A stretch of 64,000 nucleotides of DNA, taken from the NCBI GenBank assembly GCA_963575745.1, contig CAUYUJ010001359.1:466018-530017 (forward strand), in the 5' to 3' direction. The stretch is from Prorocentrum cordatum (Eukaryota > Sar > Dinophyceae > Prorocentrales > Prorocentraceae). The notes beneath the pieces are model-generated. The model searched no databases. It was not told where the DNA came from and was given only the letters and a program-made list of their open reading frames with translations. Positions 1 to 12,353 of this stretch are shown piece after piece; position 1 is the stretch's first letter; the number at the start of each line of letters is the position of its first letter. A program made the translations under genes and the position numbers.

Positions 1-350
1 CATCGTGCCAAGACGTCCCAGATGGCCCTCCAGACGGCCCAAGAGAGGCCTCCAGGAGGGCCCCCAAGAGGCCCAAATCATGGATCTCCTCTTTGGGTTT
101 TTTGAAGGATCTGGGCGTTCTCGCCTTGTCGGCTTCCCGACGCTCCAGGACTGGCCATGCGGCCCCCCAGGATCGCCCCAGGACGGCCCCGGAGGCCACA
201 CGCGCAGGCCCTCAGCCTGGAGGCCCTGCCCTTACTCGGGAGCCTCCCGGCCCTTCGAGAAGTTTTCTCCGAGCCTTCCGCCAGGACGCAGGACACTCCC
301 CAGAGGGCCGGAGGGCTGCTGAGAAGCCCCGCCGCCTCCTGAGAGGGCCT
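1..350. repeat. GGCC/TCTTGG-type dispersed repeat, minus orientation
   Basis: Short units such as AGGCCTCCAGGAGGGCCC and CCCAAGAGGCCC are the reverse complement of the GGCCTCTTGGGCC-type repeats that fill 42-45.7 and 50.8-51.3 kb. Around 78-150 the reverse strand carries the same AT-richer linker (CCTTCAAAA and ATCCATGATTTGGGCC) seen between blocks elsewhere. Frames open here are translations of the repeat; no gene is recognised. Confidence 0.6.
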
Positions 351-409
351 CCTCGGATGCCACTCCCGGGAGGTCGCACATTGACTTTGCCCGTGTCCGA
401 AGTCCTGCT

Positions 410-480
410 TAATCCGGCTTGATCCCGCTCGATCCAGTTTAATCCCGCTCAATCCGGCTTCATCCCGCTGAATCCGCGGC
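410..480 (+). repeat. 10-bp minisatellite
   Basis: About seven imperfect 10-bp units of the form NAATCCCGCT or NGATCCGGCT follow one another. No coding signal is seen in it or in the flanking GC-rich stretch to about 790. Confidence 0.7.
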
Positions 481-793
481 CCAATCCGGCGTGACAGCCG
501 CCCAAATGGGGCTTCATCCTCCCCAGTCCTTCCGAGTAGTTGCCTCCCAGTGGTTGCCTCCGAAGGCCTTCTCCTTCTCACTTCCCACCCTCGGCTCGCC
601 GCTGACGTAAGCACAGGTTGGCCGAGCCACGGGAAGGCGCGGGGTCGACCGCGCGGGAGTTGCCGCGCGGGCTGCCCGAGCATGGCCGCGCGTGGGCGCC
701 CTGCTCTCTCCGCGCGGCTCGTGGCGCGCTTGCTGCCCGCGTGAGTCAGCCGCCGCGTGGGGCCATGGCGCCCTTTCGCGTGAGGTGTATGAT

Positions 794-955
794 GGTCAGG
801 AGGGGAAAAAACACACAGACACAATTAATCGTCGATCCCCAGGAAAATATAGGAAAATATGGGAAGTTGGGGGGAAGACAGAAACCCAGAAAATATGGGA
901 AAATATGGTGAATAGTTTTATTTGTGTGTATTTGTTTGTGTGTCCTGTGGCCCCT
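794..955 (+). repeat. Dispersed repeat B, copy 1
   Basis: This block begins GGTCAGGAGGGGAAAAAA and carries CACAGACACA, CCCAGGAAAATAT and GGGAAGTTGGGGGGAAGAC before a GTGTGT-rich end. A second copy, with the same motif order, lies at 60605-60760, and a weaker one near 23880-23975. AT content is above that of its surroundings. It is noncoding as far as can be seen. Confidence 0.7.
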
Positions 956-1314
956 TCAGATGGTCCAGCCTACTTTAGCCTTGGCCCCCAGGAGGGACAT
1001 CGAGCGCCGAGGAAGAACCGACATGGGAGGTTGTCACGTGTCGGGCCTGGGAAGGTGATACTCCTTCGACGCTTCGCCAGCGTGGCGGGCACGCACCGTC
1101 TCGATATTTTCCGGGGTGCTCGGAGTTGTTTCTGGAATGTGGTCCTTGAGCACGACGGGAGCAACATAATGTGAGACTCCTTTCCGATGCGTCGCTCGAT
1201 GGAGGTGGTTTCGCCCCTGTTCTGAGGTGGGCCATCCCGATCCGAGCTCACTGAGTTACCAAGGGCGCGCTTACAGTCGGACCGAGGCACAAGGTCGAGG
1301 TCGGTTCGGGGAGG

Positions 1315-1440
1315 GTACCCTACTGTTCTTCGTGTTTACTGGATGGTCTTGCGCATCATGGGGAGGGTACCCGCGGATGTTCTGTGTGTTTTGGCCGACG
1401 GAGAGTCGCATGTTCTTGACGGATGTTCTTCTGGCCTAGG
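1315..1440 (+). repeat. Dispersed repeat A, copy 1
   Basis: This block has the order TTCGGGGAGGG, TGTTCTTCGTGTTTACTGGA, GGTCTTGCGCATC, GGGGAGGGTACCC, GATGTTCTGTGTGTT, CATGTTCTTGACGGATG. The same order is found at 18405-18545 and 60245-60385, so it is a dispersed element of about 130 bp. A short open frame runs through each copy, but with different stops and substitutions, so coding is unlikely. Confidence 0.7.
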
Positions 1441-3189
1441 TCCGATTGTAGCCAAGCCGCTGCACTGAAAGGTGAGCGGGCCAGTGCAGAGCTAAGCGGG
1501 AACACGTTAGGTGATATGAACTGAAGCAAAAGTTGCAAGTTCGGAGAGGAATTGCCTGGCAGTACCTGCCGAGAGGGATGACAAGGAGGGAGGATGAGAA
1601 GGACGGGATGAGAAGGAGGAGGCAGGAGCAGGAGGAGGAGGCAGGTGTAGGATGGCGTCACCTAGCTCTCACGCGATGTTTTGGGCCCTGCCGCTCGCAT
1701 GGCGCTCCCGTGGGGGACTCCGCGGTGCTATGAGAAGAGGGAGCAGAGACGAGAGAAGGGAAGAAGAGGAGGAGATACGGAAGGATGAGGAGGGGGACGA
1801 CGACGACGACGACGAGGACCCTAGGAGTTTAGGTTGGCCTCGTGCCCGCCCGCCAAGGGAAAGGAACAGAACACCAACGACGACGAAGGCGAACGACTAC
1901 CGCGACGACGATAGACGGGAGGAGGAGGAGACGAGCATCGGATCTCCGACAGTGTCAAACTGACAGGCGTCAGGCTACACGCTTCTGCAAAGAGGTGGCC
2001 GATGCCATCTCGTTGACGGACGTGTGGCCATTCAATGAAGGAGCCATCCTCAAGATGTGAACAGTCCTGCCGAGAGCACGCAGGACAGCCCCCCCCCCTG
2101 CAACACTGCGATGAACCCAGGGAAAGCCTGGACAGGCGCAGCCCCCACCGGCGGGTGACCCCGAGGAGGGAGGGGAGGAAGGAACGGAGTGCGAGGGCAC
2201 GGAGGGTCGCTGCCAGGCCCTGCCCCGGCCTCGCGACGACGGCCCCGGGAGCCCGCAGGCACCCCCGCGAGACACGCGCCGCGAGCCCCGGGACGCAGGG
2301 CGGCCGGGCTTCGAGCCCCCCCACCAGCGGCTCACACGCCGAGCCCACACGCCACGGGGGCGGCTCACGACCGCGGACACTCTGCCGCGGGCGGCGCGGG
2401 TCGCCCCGTGCGCTCGGCTGCGCCGCACCGCTGCCGATGGCCGCACCGCTGCCGATGGCTGCCGTCGGCACAGCGTCCCTCGGGTCGGGCGAAAGGGGGG
2501 GTTTGGGAAAGGGGGGGTTACGAAATCTGCTGCATGTAGCTGGTTTCGGCCCCGCCGCCGGGCCCATTCCTCGATACATGGGCGCCTTCCGGCGCCAGGC
2601 GACGCCGGGAAAATCAGCTACGTGGGCGCCCCAGCGACACGGCCTGTGCAAGGGAGGCCAGCATCCCGAAGAGGCCGCGCTCGATCCGCACGTGACTCCC
2701 ACTGCGCCGCAGCTGCTGCAGCCATTCCGCTGGTCTCCAGGGGCTCCGCGGGCTGCGCTTCTGGCGCCTCGGTCAGCGCACTGCTCCTGAGCGGGCTGAG
2801 TGGGACGACCGCCGAGGCCGTGCTGCTGAGAGGTGCGCACTCATTCTCGGGCAGGCACATGTGCTGCAACTCCGGAGGCATCTCGCTCCGCCTCGGCGAG
2901 CTTCTCAGCCGAAATCCTCCCGGCACGGGCCTCGATCTCTGGAGATGTCACCGCCGCCGCCACCGCCAAAAGGCCAGCCTCGAGTCGCTCGGCTCATGCA
3001 TCCTCTGCGGGCGGCGCTCCCCGGCCGACCGAGTTGGTCGGCGAGGCAGCCGCTCCTGCTCAGGGTGGTTCTTTTCGCCCGCGACGAGAGAACTTGGGCG
3101 GGGCTCGGCGAGAACTAGAAGGAGGCGAGGGCGGCGCGGGGAGCGCCTGGCGCGGACTCGCGGGGCCCGAGGGGACCTGGGCCAGGTTG
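1441..3189. other. Gene-poor stretch, nothing recognised
   Basis: Long frames on both strands here follow from high GC (about 2050-3180) and from short GGA and GAC runs (1585-1640, 1745-1930). None shows a recognisable domain, and the two strands are open over the same bases, as expected from composition alone. Confidence 0.5.
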
Positions 3190-5104
<1,915 letters not shown>

Positions 5105-5110
<6 letters not shown>

Positions 5111-6480
5111 GGAGGAAGGGCGGAAGGGAGGACGGAATCAGGAGGAGGAGATGACGAGGGAGGAGGAGGAGGAGGAAGAAGAGGAGGAGGAGGAGGGGGA
5201 GGAGGACCAGAAGGGGGAAGGACGTGTCTCTGTTTGATCCTGGCCCCCTCCCTGGCCCTCCGAGGGCGGCTGCGCGGCCGCGAGATCCAGGCTTTGCGGC
5301 GCTCGGCAGAGGGGGACAACTGAGACATCTTCGGCCCTCCTCCTCCATTTCATCCTCCGCCTCCTCATCCTCCTCCGTTTCCTCCTCTTCCTTTCTCTCC
5401 TTCCCGGCTCTTGGAGCCGCGGCGTTTGGAGCGTCTCAGTTGTTGTACGCGTCGGCCACCGCCCCCCTCTCCCTTGACGGTGGCCCTGACGAGATTCTGG
5501 GGAGAGATTGCCTTTTCGGGAATGAGGGTGCAAACCCGAAGTGCTTGGCTACTGCTCCAGTGGTGGGACGGGGCTGTGCTCGGGTGGTGGCCGCAGTGCC
5601 GCTCAGCGATGGGCTGTGTACCAAACCTCGCACGGTGCCCCGATCGAGAGGACAGTCAAGCCTACATGGACGATGGTGTGGTTTGTGTGTCAAGCGCACG
5701 CAGCTTTCGCCTTCCAGTGGCTCTTCAGCCTATTTGGCATTGCAAAGAAGCATCGGATGAAGGTCGCTCGCATAGATTGGTTTCTGAACAGTGCCCCCTC
5801 CACCCCCCTCACTTCCCCCGGCCTTCCCCAAAACCATGCGGGTCGCAAGCGCGCCCCGTTCCGGCCGGTGTTGCCGTCGGCGCCGTCGTTGTGGTAGTGG
5901 TGCGCACTGCTCTGCTAAGGACGCACGTCCTTGGTGCAGAGAACGTCATCACCACCAACCCTCTCCTCATCCTCACCCTCCTTCTCCTCGTCCTCCTCGT
6001 CCTCCCCCTCCCTCTTCCTTGCCTCCTCGTCCTCCTTCTCGTTCTCCTTCACCTCCCCATTCTTCTCGTCCCCTATCCTCCTTCCCCCATCCTCCTCGTC
6101 GTCGTCCCCATCCTCACCCTCCTTCTTCGCCCTCACCCTCCTCCTCGCCCTCCGAATCCTCCTCTTCCTCCCTGTCCCTCGTGATCGCCCTCCTTCCAGG
6201 GGCGGCCGCCGATAGTTCAGCTGGCCGTCCGAGCTCAGGATGGAAGGTGCATCTCCCGAGTGCGCGCGCGTGCGGCCAGTGGAGGAGTCCGAGGACGACG
6301 GGCCCGTCGCGCAGAAGGCTGCGGATAGGAGGAGGAGGAAGAGGAGGAGGACGACGAGGAGGAGGAGGCGGAGGAGGAGGAAGGAGTAGGAGGAGGAGGA
6401 CGGAGGAGAAGGAGGCGGAAAAGGAGGAAGAGGAGGAGGAGGCGGAAGAGGAGGAGGAGGGAGATCAGCAGCAGCAGCAG
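5105..6480. repeat. Alternating GGA (purine) and CTC (pyrimidine) tracts
   Basis: GGA-rich DNA at about 5105-5220 and 6325-6480 alternates with CTC-rich DNA at 5335-5405 and 5955-6190 on the same strand. The opposed pairs could fold back on each other or form triplex DNA. Between them (about 5410-5950) are short frames with no recognisable domain. Confidence 0.75.
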
Positions 6481-7489
6481 GAGAAGGTGGAGGTAGGGTG
6501 GTCGAGGAGTGGCGGCAGGAACAGCCAGAGAAGGAGCAGTGGACGACGACGCGAAGCTGGGGGGAGATGATGAGGAAGAGCAAGGACTTGCTTATGGGAC
6601 TTGCGGAGGGGACGAGTAAGAGAACGGGGATGAGTGAGAGTGACGACGAGGAGGAATAGGAAGAGGAGAGAAATCACGAGCAGGAGGAGGAGGAAGAGGA
6701 AGAGGAGGAGAAGCAACATGATCAGGATCAGGAAAACGAATGCGAGGAGATGCAAGGGCAGGATTTGGAGCAGGGGGCGAAGGGGGAGGACAAGTTTCGC
6801 GTGACCGACACGGCTGAACAGAACAGTGCTCGCCGAGAGATGTAGCGCTTTCTCCACGTATTTTCTGTCAGGTGAAAGCAGTGACCATGAGTACCACGCG
6901 CGTTATGCCACCCTCACCCAGAAGGCGACGACGCTCAATTGAATTTGCCGCTGGTAGACGTCAGCGTCGAGCGCAGGTTGGGCACCACCCTCGACGACGC
7001 ATAGATAATGGGACAAGTACGCTCAAACGATCCCACCGTTCAAACCTTACCTCTCGTCGCCAGGACAAACATACATACGACTCCATGCCATGGCTTCACG
7101 ATCGTAGCCTACAGCGCCGGCACATGATGGGCATAACGCAACAACAATGCAACAACACAATTGGTGATGCGACTGAAAGTGATGACCGTGTGCAAACAGA
7201 CCACGGATACACAGTATCGATGTCCGCATACCGAACACTGCGCATATGCACCGGCCACGATGGGCAACATTTCGAGCACATGTGCCTTGTCGATCACATG
7301 GCCACCACCATGAACCGTATGGGAAATACACCGTGGAATTGGCAGCGTTACCAAGGCGCTTCGCGGAAACGGATGGGGCGTTGGAAATGTGGACCCAACC
7401 ATGCCGTTGTGTCAGGTCTCCGTTTCGAATCCGCAGCGTCGCGCGTGTTCCCATTCACCCACCCACCCGCTTACCTCCTCCCACTCCTC

Positions 7490-8082
7490 CCTCCGCTTCC
7501 GCTCTGCGTTCGCATGCCTATTTCGGCATTCGCCTTACAGGTCTCGTGCCCCGATAGGGAGTCACACCTGTGGCCACAATGGGCACAATCGCATGTGGGC
7601 AGGTGCTCATGTGTGCAAACCCCTCAGGCGGCGCGGACGCAGGCGAACCCGCGACCATTTTTGCGGATCCTTCACGCCGATCGTGGCCCCACACGGAGCT
7701 CCACTCAGCGGGCGTTTCTGCACGCGGGTCCGCCCCCATGCGAGCACATTCATCACGCAGACCGTGGCCCCATGAGGGAAGTTCCACCTGCGGCTTCAGT
7801 GGGCGCAGATGCATACGGACCCGCACCCATTTCGGCGCACAGCTCACGCGTTTCCAGCCACAAAGGAAAGCCGAGCTCACGGTTTCCGCGGGCAGGTTCG
7901 CATGTTGGCCTCGTCCATATCGGCACACCAATCACGCGCATCGTGCCTCACGGGGGGGTCCACCTACGAACTCACTGGTCCCGTTCGTATGCGGGTCCGC
8001 GCCCACTTCGGCACACCTCGCACGCGGATCGTGTCCCACAAGGGGTTCCACAGGTGGACAACGGACCGGCGCATGCGCAGCC
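7490..8082 (+). repeat. Diverged minisatellite related to the 77-bp satellite
   Basis: Repeated phrases such as TTCGGCGCACAGCTCACGCG, TTCGGCACACC, CCCGCGCCCA and CCACAAGGGGTTCCAC recur every 75-90 bp. They match, at lower identity, the units at 45.85-47.0 kb and, in reverse complement, 48.84-49.5 kb. A 495-codon frame (6872-8359) crosses the array, but its protein changes character from end to end and has no domain I recognise. Upstream, 6850-7480 is unidentified. Confidence 0.5.
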
Positions 8083-8505
8083 TACGAGTCAACTGGCGCC
8101 GCTGCAGCACAACGGCTTTGTGATTATGTGGAACATTACTTTCATTGCCCTGTGTGGCTCGATTGGCAGCGATCGCGCCTCTGGCATTCCGTCACTCATC
8201 ACCGCTTGGCTCACGCCGTCTTGGGCGTTGACATGGACGACCAAGCTCTTTGTCTTCCAGCAGCTTCTACCGATGTACTGTATCGAACAGTCAACCACAT
8301 CCGACACCGTAGGTTTCGGGACGCTCAGGCCCGTTCAGCATACATCAAGCAGTTCATGAACCAGCTTTTGCACGAGGCCTGTCGGGGGCACGCTCGGCTC
8401 CGCCAGGTGTGTCAGGGCAGCGGCAGCGCCCGCCCACTACGACGACCACGCGCCGATGAGGCTGCCGCGCGGCCAGCCCGTCGAGTCCGACGACGATTGC
8501 AATAA
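8083..8505 (+). pseudogene. C-terminal tail of a truncated LINE ORF2
   Basis: The frame ending at 8505 contains RLCDYVEHYFHCPVWLDWQR followed some 40 residues later by DVLYRTVNHIRHRRF. This matches the layout of the C-terminal Cys/His segment in LINE-1 of this window (GDDILHYFACP, then IDALHATFNAQR) and, more loosely, LINE-3 (DSMEHCWQCP). No RT or endonuclease motif precedes it; the upstream sequence is minisatellite. It is best read as a 5'-truncated insertion. The frame remains open over about 140 codons, so decay may be recent. The family assignment rests on motif comparison within the window and my knowledge of dinoflagellate LINEs. Confidence 0.5.
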
Positions 8506-8699
8506 CACTTCCTCCTCGCCTATCCTCTGCTTGTTTTCACCTCGTCCTCGTGCCCGCCGACGCAGCTCTACACTCGCAGAGTGATCCGACGTCTCAGAGC
8601 GAGTGGGGCCACGGCGAGGGCGCGGGACTGCTTCCATCTTCGATCCGACCTCTACGCCCCTTTCGTTTCTAAACGCCAGTGCGGCCGCGATCCTTACAA

Positions 8700-10930
8700 G
8701 ACACGTTTCCGACGGCATGCCCGACAACGCCTGCGTCGACACCGACAGGATCTCTGGCGCCCCGACTGCGAGTGCACCGACGCCGGCATCAACGCGAGCA
8801 CCGGCGTTGGCTTTGGTCAAGACTTCCCGCCTAATTTCATCTCTGCGCCTACGCCGGCAACAACGCCAACGCCACGCCAACGCCGACGACAACATCGATG
8901 CTCATATTAACACTAGCGCGTACGCCAACGTCAGCCCTACAATGCCTTCTTCGGCAAGCCTTTGGTCCAGACCTTCATCATTGCGCCTACGTATTGGCGC
9001 CAACACCTATGCCAGTACCAGCGCCAACGCCTACACTACCATCGACGCCGGCATCGACCTGGATACCAACTCCGGCGCCTACGCCAGCACGAGCGCCAGC
9101 GCCTCTATCAGCAGCGTCGCCAGCATCGACGCCGACACCAGCCCTGGCGCTTACAGAACCGTCTACACTGGCAGCGACGAGAACGCCGAAGCCTCCCTGG
9201 ACTAACAGTACTGACATCTACATCGATGCCCTGACGATGACCGCATGCAGCATGGCTGGGGGCACTTCGAGTGAGGTGTCGCGCTGGGCTCCAGCACACT
9301 GCACGCCACGACCTCCAAGGAGGGCAGGTGCATTGTGCAGCACGCCGGGAATCCAGCGCGCGGCAGGGCCGGTCCACCGTCTAGAACGCTGCATTCCGCG
9401 TCCGGGTCCTGCACCGCAAGCGCCTACACCAGCGCCGACGCCAGCACCGATTCCAGCACGAGCGCCAGCGCCTACAGCAGCGCCGACGCCACCACCGACG
9501 CCAGCACACCGAACGGTGAGTTGCCCGGCGCACGGGTGTCCCAAGAGCGCTCGGCGGCGCCTTCGCCTGCGCCGACGCAAACACCCACGCCAGCATCAAC
9601 GCCTGCGCCAGCACCAGCACCAGCGCAAGCGCCTACACCAGCGCTGACGCCACCAACGGCGCCAGCTGTTCGGTGCACAGGTGACCAAGGCACGCACGCT
9701 GACGACTACGCCAACGCCGACGCCATCACCGACGCCAGCATCAACGCTTGCGCCTGCGCGGGCACCATCGCAAGCACCTACACCAACGCCGACACCAGCA
9801 CCGACTCCAGCACGTGCGCCAGTCCCCACACCAGCGCTGACACCAGCGCCGACACCAGCGCATTGGTGAGCTGCGCGGCTCACCGGTGTCCCAGGTGCGC
9901 ACGCTTGCTTCTACGCCAGCGCCGACGCCAGCACCGACACCAGCATTAACGCCGGCACCGACGCCGGTACCAACGCTAGCGCCTACACCAGCGCCTACGC
10001 CAGCACTGACGCCAACACGAGCACCAGCGCCCACACCAGCGCTGCGGCCACCACCGACGACAGCGCGCCAGTAAGCTAATTACCCGGGCCACCAGTGTCC
10101 CAGGAACGCACGCCGGCGCCTACGGCAGAGCGGACGCCAGCGCCAGCATCATGCTTTTTGGCACCGAAATTCGTGACATGTTCGTTGCGTCTTGATTTGT
10201 AGATGCGGGTACTGGCTCTGAAATTCATGATTTGCTCTATGCGTCTTGAAGCTCCTGCGGATCTGGCGCAGACTCTAAACGTCACGGAGTTGGTGCGTCA
10301 CGGAATTCTGCCCTATCTATCGTGTGACGCTACGCTTGCGTCAGCGCCGAAACCAGTACCGACGCCAGCATCAACGCCAGCGCCTCCACCAGCACCGACG
10401 CCAGCACCAACGATGGCGTCGACGCCAGCAAAGACGCCAGTATTTGGGCCTGCGCCTACGCTGGCGCCAACGCCAGCGCCTACACCAGCGCCGACGCCAG
10501 CATCGACGCCAGCAGCAAGGGTGCACCGGTGAGCTGCCCAGCTCACCGGTGTTCCCTCCAGCTTGGTCGCTAGTACCAGTCCCAACACCAACCCCGACTC
10601 CCCCACTCCGACGTCCAACACCGACGCCAGCACCAACGCTACGCCAGCAAAAATGCAGGCTGGCATCGACACCAGGACCAACGCCAGCATTGCAAGCGCC
10701 TACACCAGCGACAACGCCCGCACCGACGACAGCACGAGCACCAGCGCCCACCCCAGCGCCGACGCTAGCGCCGACACCAGCGCACCGGTGAGCTGCGCGG
10801 CTCACCGGAGTCCCAGGAGCGCACGCTGGCGCTTACGCCAGACGCCACCAAGACACCAGCATCGACACCTGCGCCGACGCTGGCACCAACGCAAGTGCCT
10901 ACACCAGCGACAACGCCAGCACCGGTCCGT
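8700..10930 (+). repeat. GCCAGC/GCCGAC minisatellite with hairpin punctuation
   Basis: Around 2.2 kb is built from 6-bp-based units such as ACGCCAGC and ACCAGCGCCG. On the plus strand it reads as Ala-Pro-Thr-Pro or Thr-Ser-Ala repeats and on the minus strand as Gly-Val-Gly-Ala repeats, in several frames. At intervals of about 150-260 bp (near 9510, 9665, 9865, 10075, 10525, 10785) the array is interrupted by a conserved motif, GGTGAGCTGCCCGGCTCACC or relatives, followed by GTGTCCCAGG and CGCACGC. The frames are broken between units, so a coding role is not supported. Confidence 0.75.
10525..10550. repeat. Perfect 11-bp stem hairpin in the GCCAGC array
   Basis: ACCGGTGAGCT (10525-10535) is exactly complementary to AGCTCACCGGT (10540-10550) with a GCCC loop. 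A related hairpin with a 9-bp perfect stem, CCGGTGAGC and GCTCACCGG, lies at 10785-10808 with a TGCGCG loop, and weaker versions lie near 9865 and 9510. Confidence 0.85.
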
Positions 10931-11173
10931 GAGTGGCACGTATGGTCCGCCCCACCGCCTCCCCCTGGGGGCCCCACGCCTGGGGTGGCAGGGGACCGCT
11001 CCGTTCTCCCCCCCCCTCTTTCTGCTGCTGTGGCCTCCTCCCTCCCTCCTCTTCCCCTCTCCCCTGTCTCTTGCCTCCTTCCTCCCCCCCTCCTCCCCCT
11101 CCTTCCGCTGTTGCGGCCCTCTCCCTCCTTCCTCTTCCCCTCTTCTCCCGTCGTCGTCGTCGCCGCCGCCTCC

Positions 11174-11234
<61 letters not shown>

Positions 11235-11244
11235 GGGGCGGTCC
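10930..11244 (+). repeat. Pyrimidine-rich tract and (GTC)n microsatellite upstream of LINE-1
   Basis: About 190 bp of CTCC/CTTCC sequence is followed by a nearly perfect GTC run (11176-11233). The spliced leader of LINE-1 begins within a few bases of its end. The tract could act as a polypyrimidine stretch for splicing into the downstream AAG; that role is inferred from position only. Confidence 0.7.
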
Positions 11245-11245
11245 T
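11228..11245. repeat. Target-site duplication, left copy (LINE-1)
   Basis: The 18-mer GTCGTCGGGGGCGGTCCT occurs here and again at 16027-16044, directly bracketing LINE-1. The last T is shared with the first base of the spliced leader. Exact identity over 18 bp at this location is hard to explain by chance. Confidence 0.85.
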
Positions 11246-11266
11246 CCGTAGCCATTTTGGCTCAAG
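11245..11266 (+). other. Relict dinoflagellate spliced leader at the 5' end of LINE-1
   Basis: All 22 nt match the dinoflagellate SL consensus (DCCGUAGCC at the start, GGCUCAAG at the end, with T in the D position). It is followed by TGGCAATATC and not by a GT donor, so it is not an SL RNA gene but a copy of an SL already joined to an mRNA. Confidence 0.95.
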
Positions 11267-11433
11267 TGGCAATATCGGGCAACCCCCGCCTCGAGGGCTG
11301 AGGCGGCCGCGCGCGATTGCAGTCCTGGAGAGTGCCCCTGGACAGGGACTGCGGCATTGTGCATTTCTTTCTCACTCACGCATTTTGCTGAGTATCGTAA
11401 ACACCATCCCTGAAGTTCCGTTTTCGTGCAGCC

Positions 11434-12341
11434 ATGGCGGACATGGCGGGGATCACGGAGCTCCTCCGCAAGATGAACGAGAGCCAGACGGCTCAACATC
11501 ACGAGTTGCTCGCGAAGGTGACTGCCACGGAGGCTTCGGTGCAGGCGCTGCAAGGCCTGCAACCGCAGGTTGCTGCGCTCGAGACACTGTCACGGTGCTC
11601 GATCAGAAGGTGGACGCGAAGTGCGCCGAGTGCATGGAAGCGGTGAAAGCGCTGCAGGCTCAGTTCTCTTCTCGGCCCGCGTCATCTGCTGGCTCCGCCC
11701 GAAGCTGGTCGACAGGTGCAAAACGTCGTCGTGGTGAAGGCTCAGAGGCTTCTACTATCGCCCCTGAGATGGGTGGTGGACCGACGGACACGCAGAATGT
11801 GTGTCGCAGGTGGGTTGGGACTTTCCCGAGGAAGGTGCTCGACGTGACACGCAAACAAGTTTGGAACGAGATTTTGGTGAAACTACCTCCGTCTCTTCCA
11901 GCTGCTGATGCATCGCCACACTTTCATCGCTCTTCGCAGAGTTTCAGTGTGATATGGTCTACTGAAGAACAAGCTCGTGATTTCTCTACTTGGTTCGGCA
12001 TGAACTGTGTGACCTGGAAGGACCCACGTTGTGGAAATGTAACGCAGCTCCGTTGCCGTGGCGATCCCCCTCATGAAGTTCGGATGCGACAGCGTCACCT
12101 TGGACAGGCGTGGATGCCGTTGATGAAGCTACTTCGTGCACATCGTGACTGGTCCCCTCGGTGCAAGCTTGGATGCTCAGGCTTCTCGAATGCGATCACA
12201 TTGACAACGGACAAAAACGTGTGGGACCTCATACGTGTGGACTCTGACGGCCACGCGGAGTGGGTTCAGGATGACTGTGAGGACTGGGGCATCACGGCGG
12301 ACTTGGTGAAGCCAATCATCGACACGCTCAACCTCCTCTGA
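11434..12341 (+). pseudogene. LINE-1 ORF1 protein, one frameshift
   Basis: The first frame starts at ATG 11434 and gives a helix-prone N-terminus (ITELLRKMNESQTAQHHELL, then VTATEASVQALQ) that looks like a coiled coil. A single-base slip near 11581-11590 moves the frame; the rest reads DTVTVLDQKVDAKCAECMEA and continues to a stop at 12339-12341. The later part has a conserved feel (FSTWFGMNCVTWKDP, KLGCSGFSNAITLTTDKN) but no domain I can name. Its position directly before an endonuclease/RT ORF suggests the nucleic-acid binding partner protein of a LINE. About 300 residues if the slip is ignored. Confidence 0.65.
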
Positions 12342-12353
12342 CAGGCTCCAGTA

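Noticed and set aside
1821-2840. A 339-codon minus-strand frame in GC-rich DNA.
   Set aside because: Opposite frames are equally open, composition is Arg/Gly/Pro/Ala-rich, and no domain or exon-like boundary is visible.
6872-8359. A 495-codon plus-strand frame.
   Set aside because: It crosses an unrelated stretch, the diverged minisatellite and then an alternative frame over the LINE tail; its sequence changes character at each boundary, so it is a chance open frame.
8898-10691. Ala-Pro-Thr-Pro repeat 'proteins' on the plus strand and Gly-Val-Gly-Ala on the minus strand.
   Set aside because: They come from 6-bp-based minisatellite units read in several frames; frames are broken between units and both strands are open.
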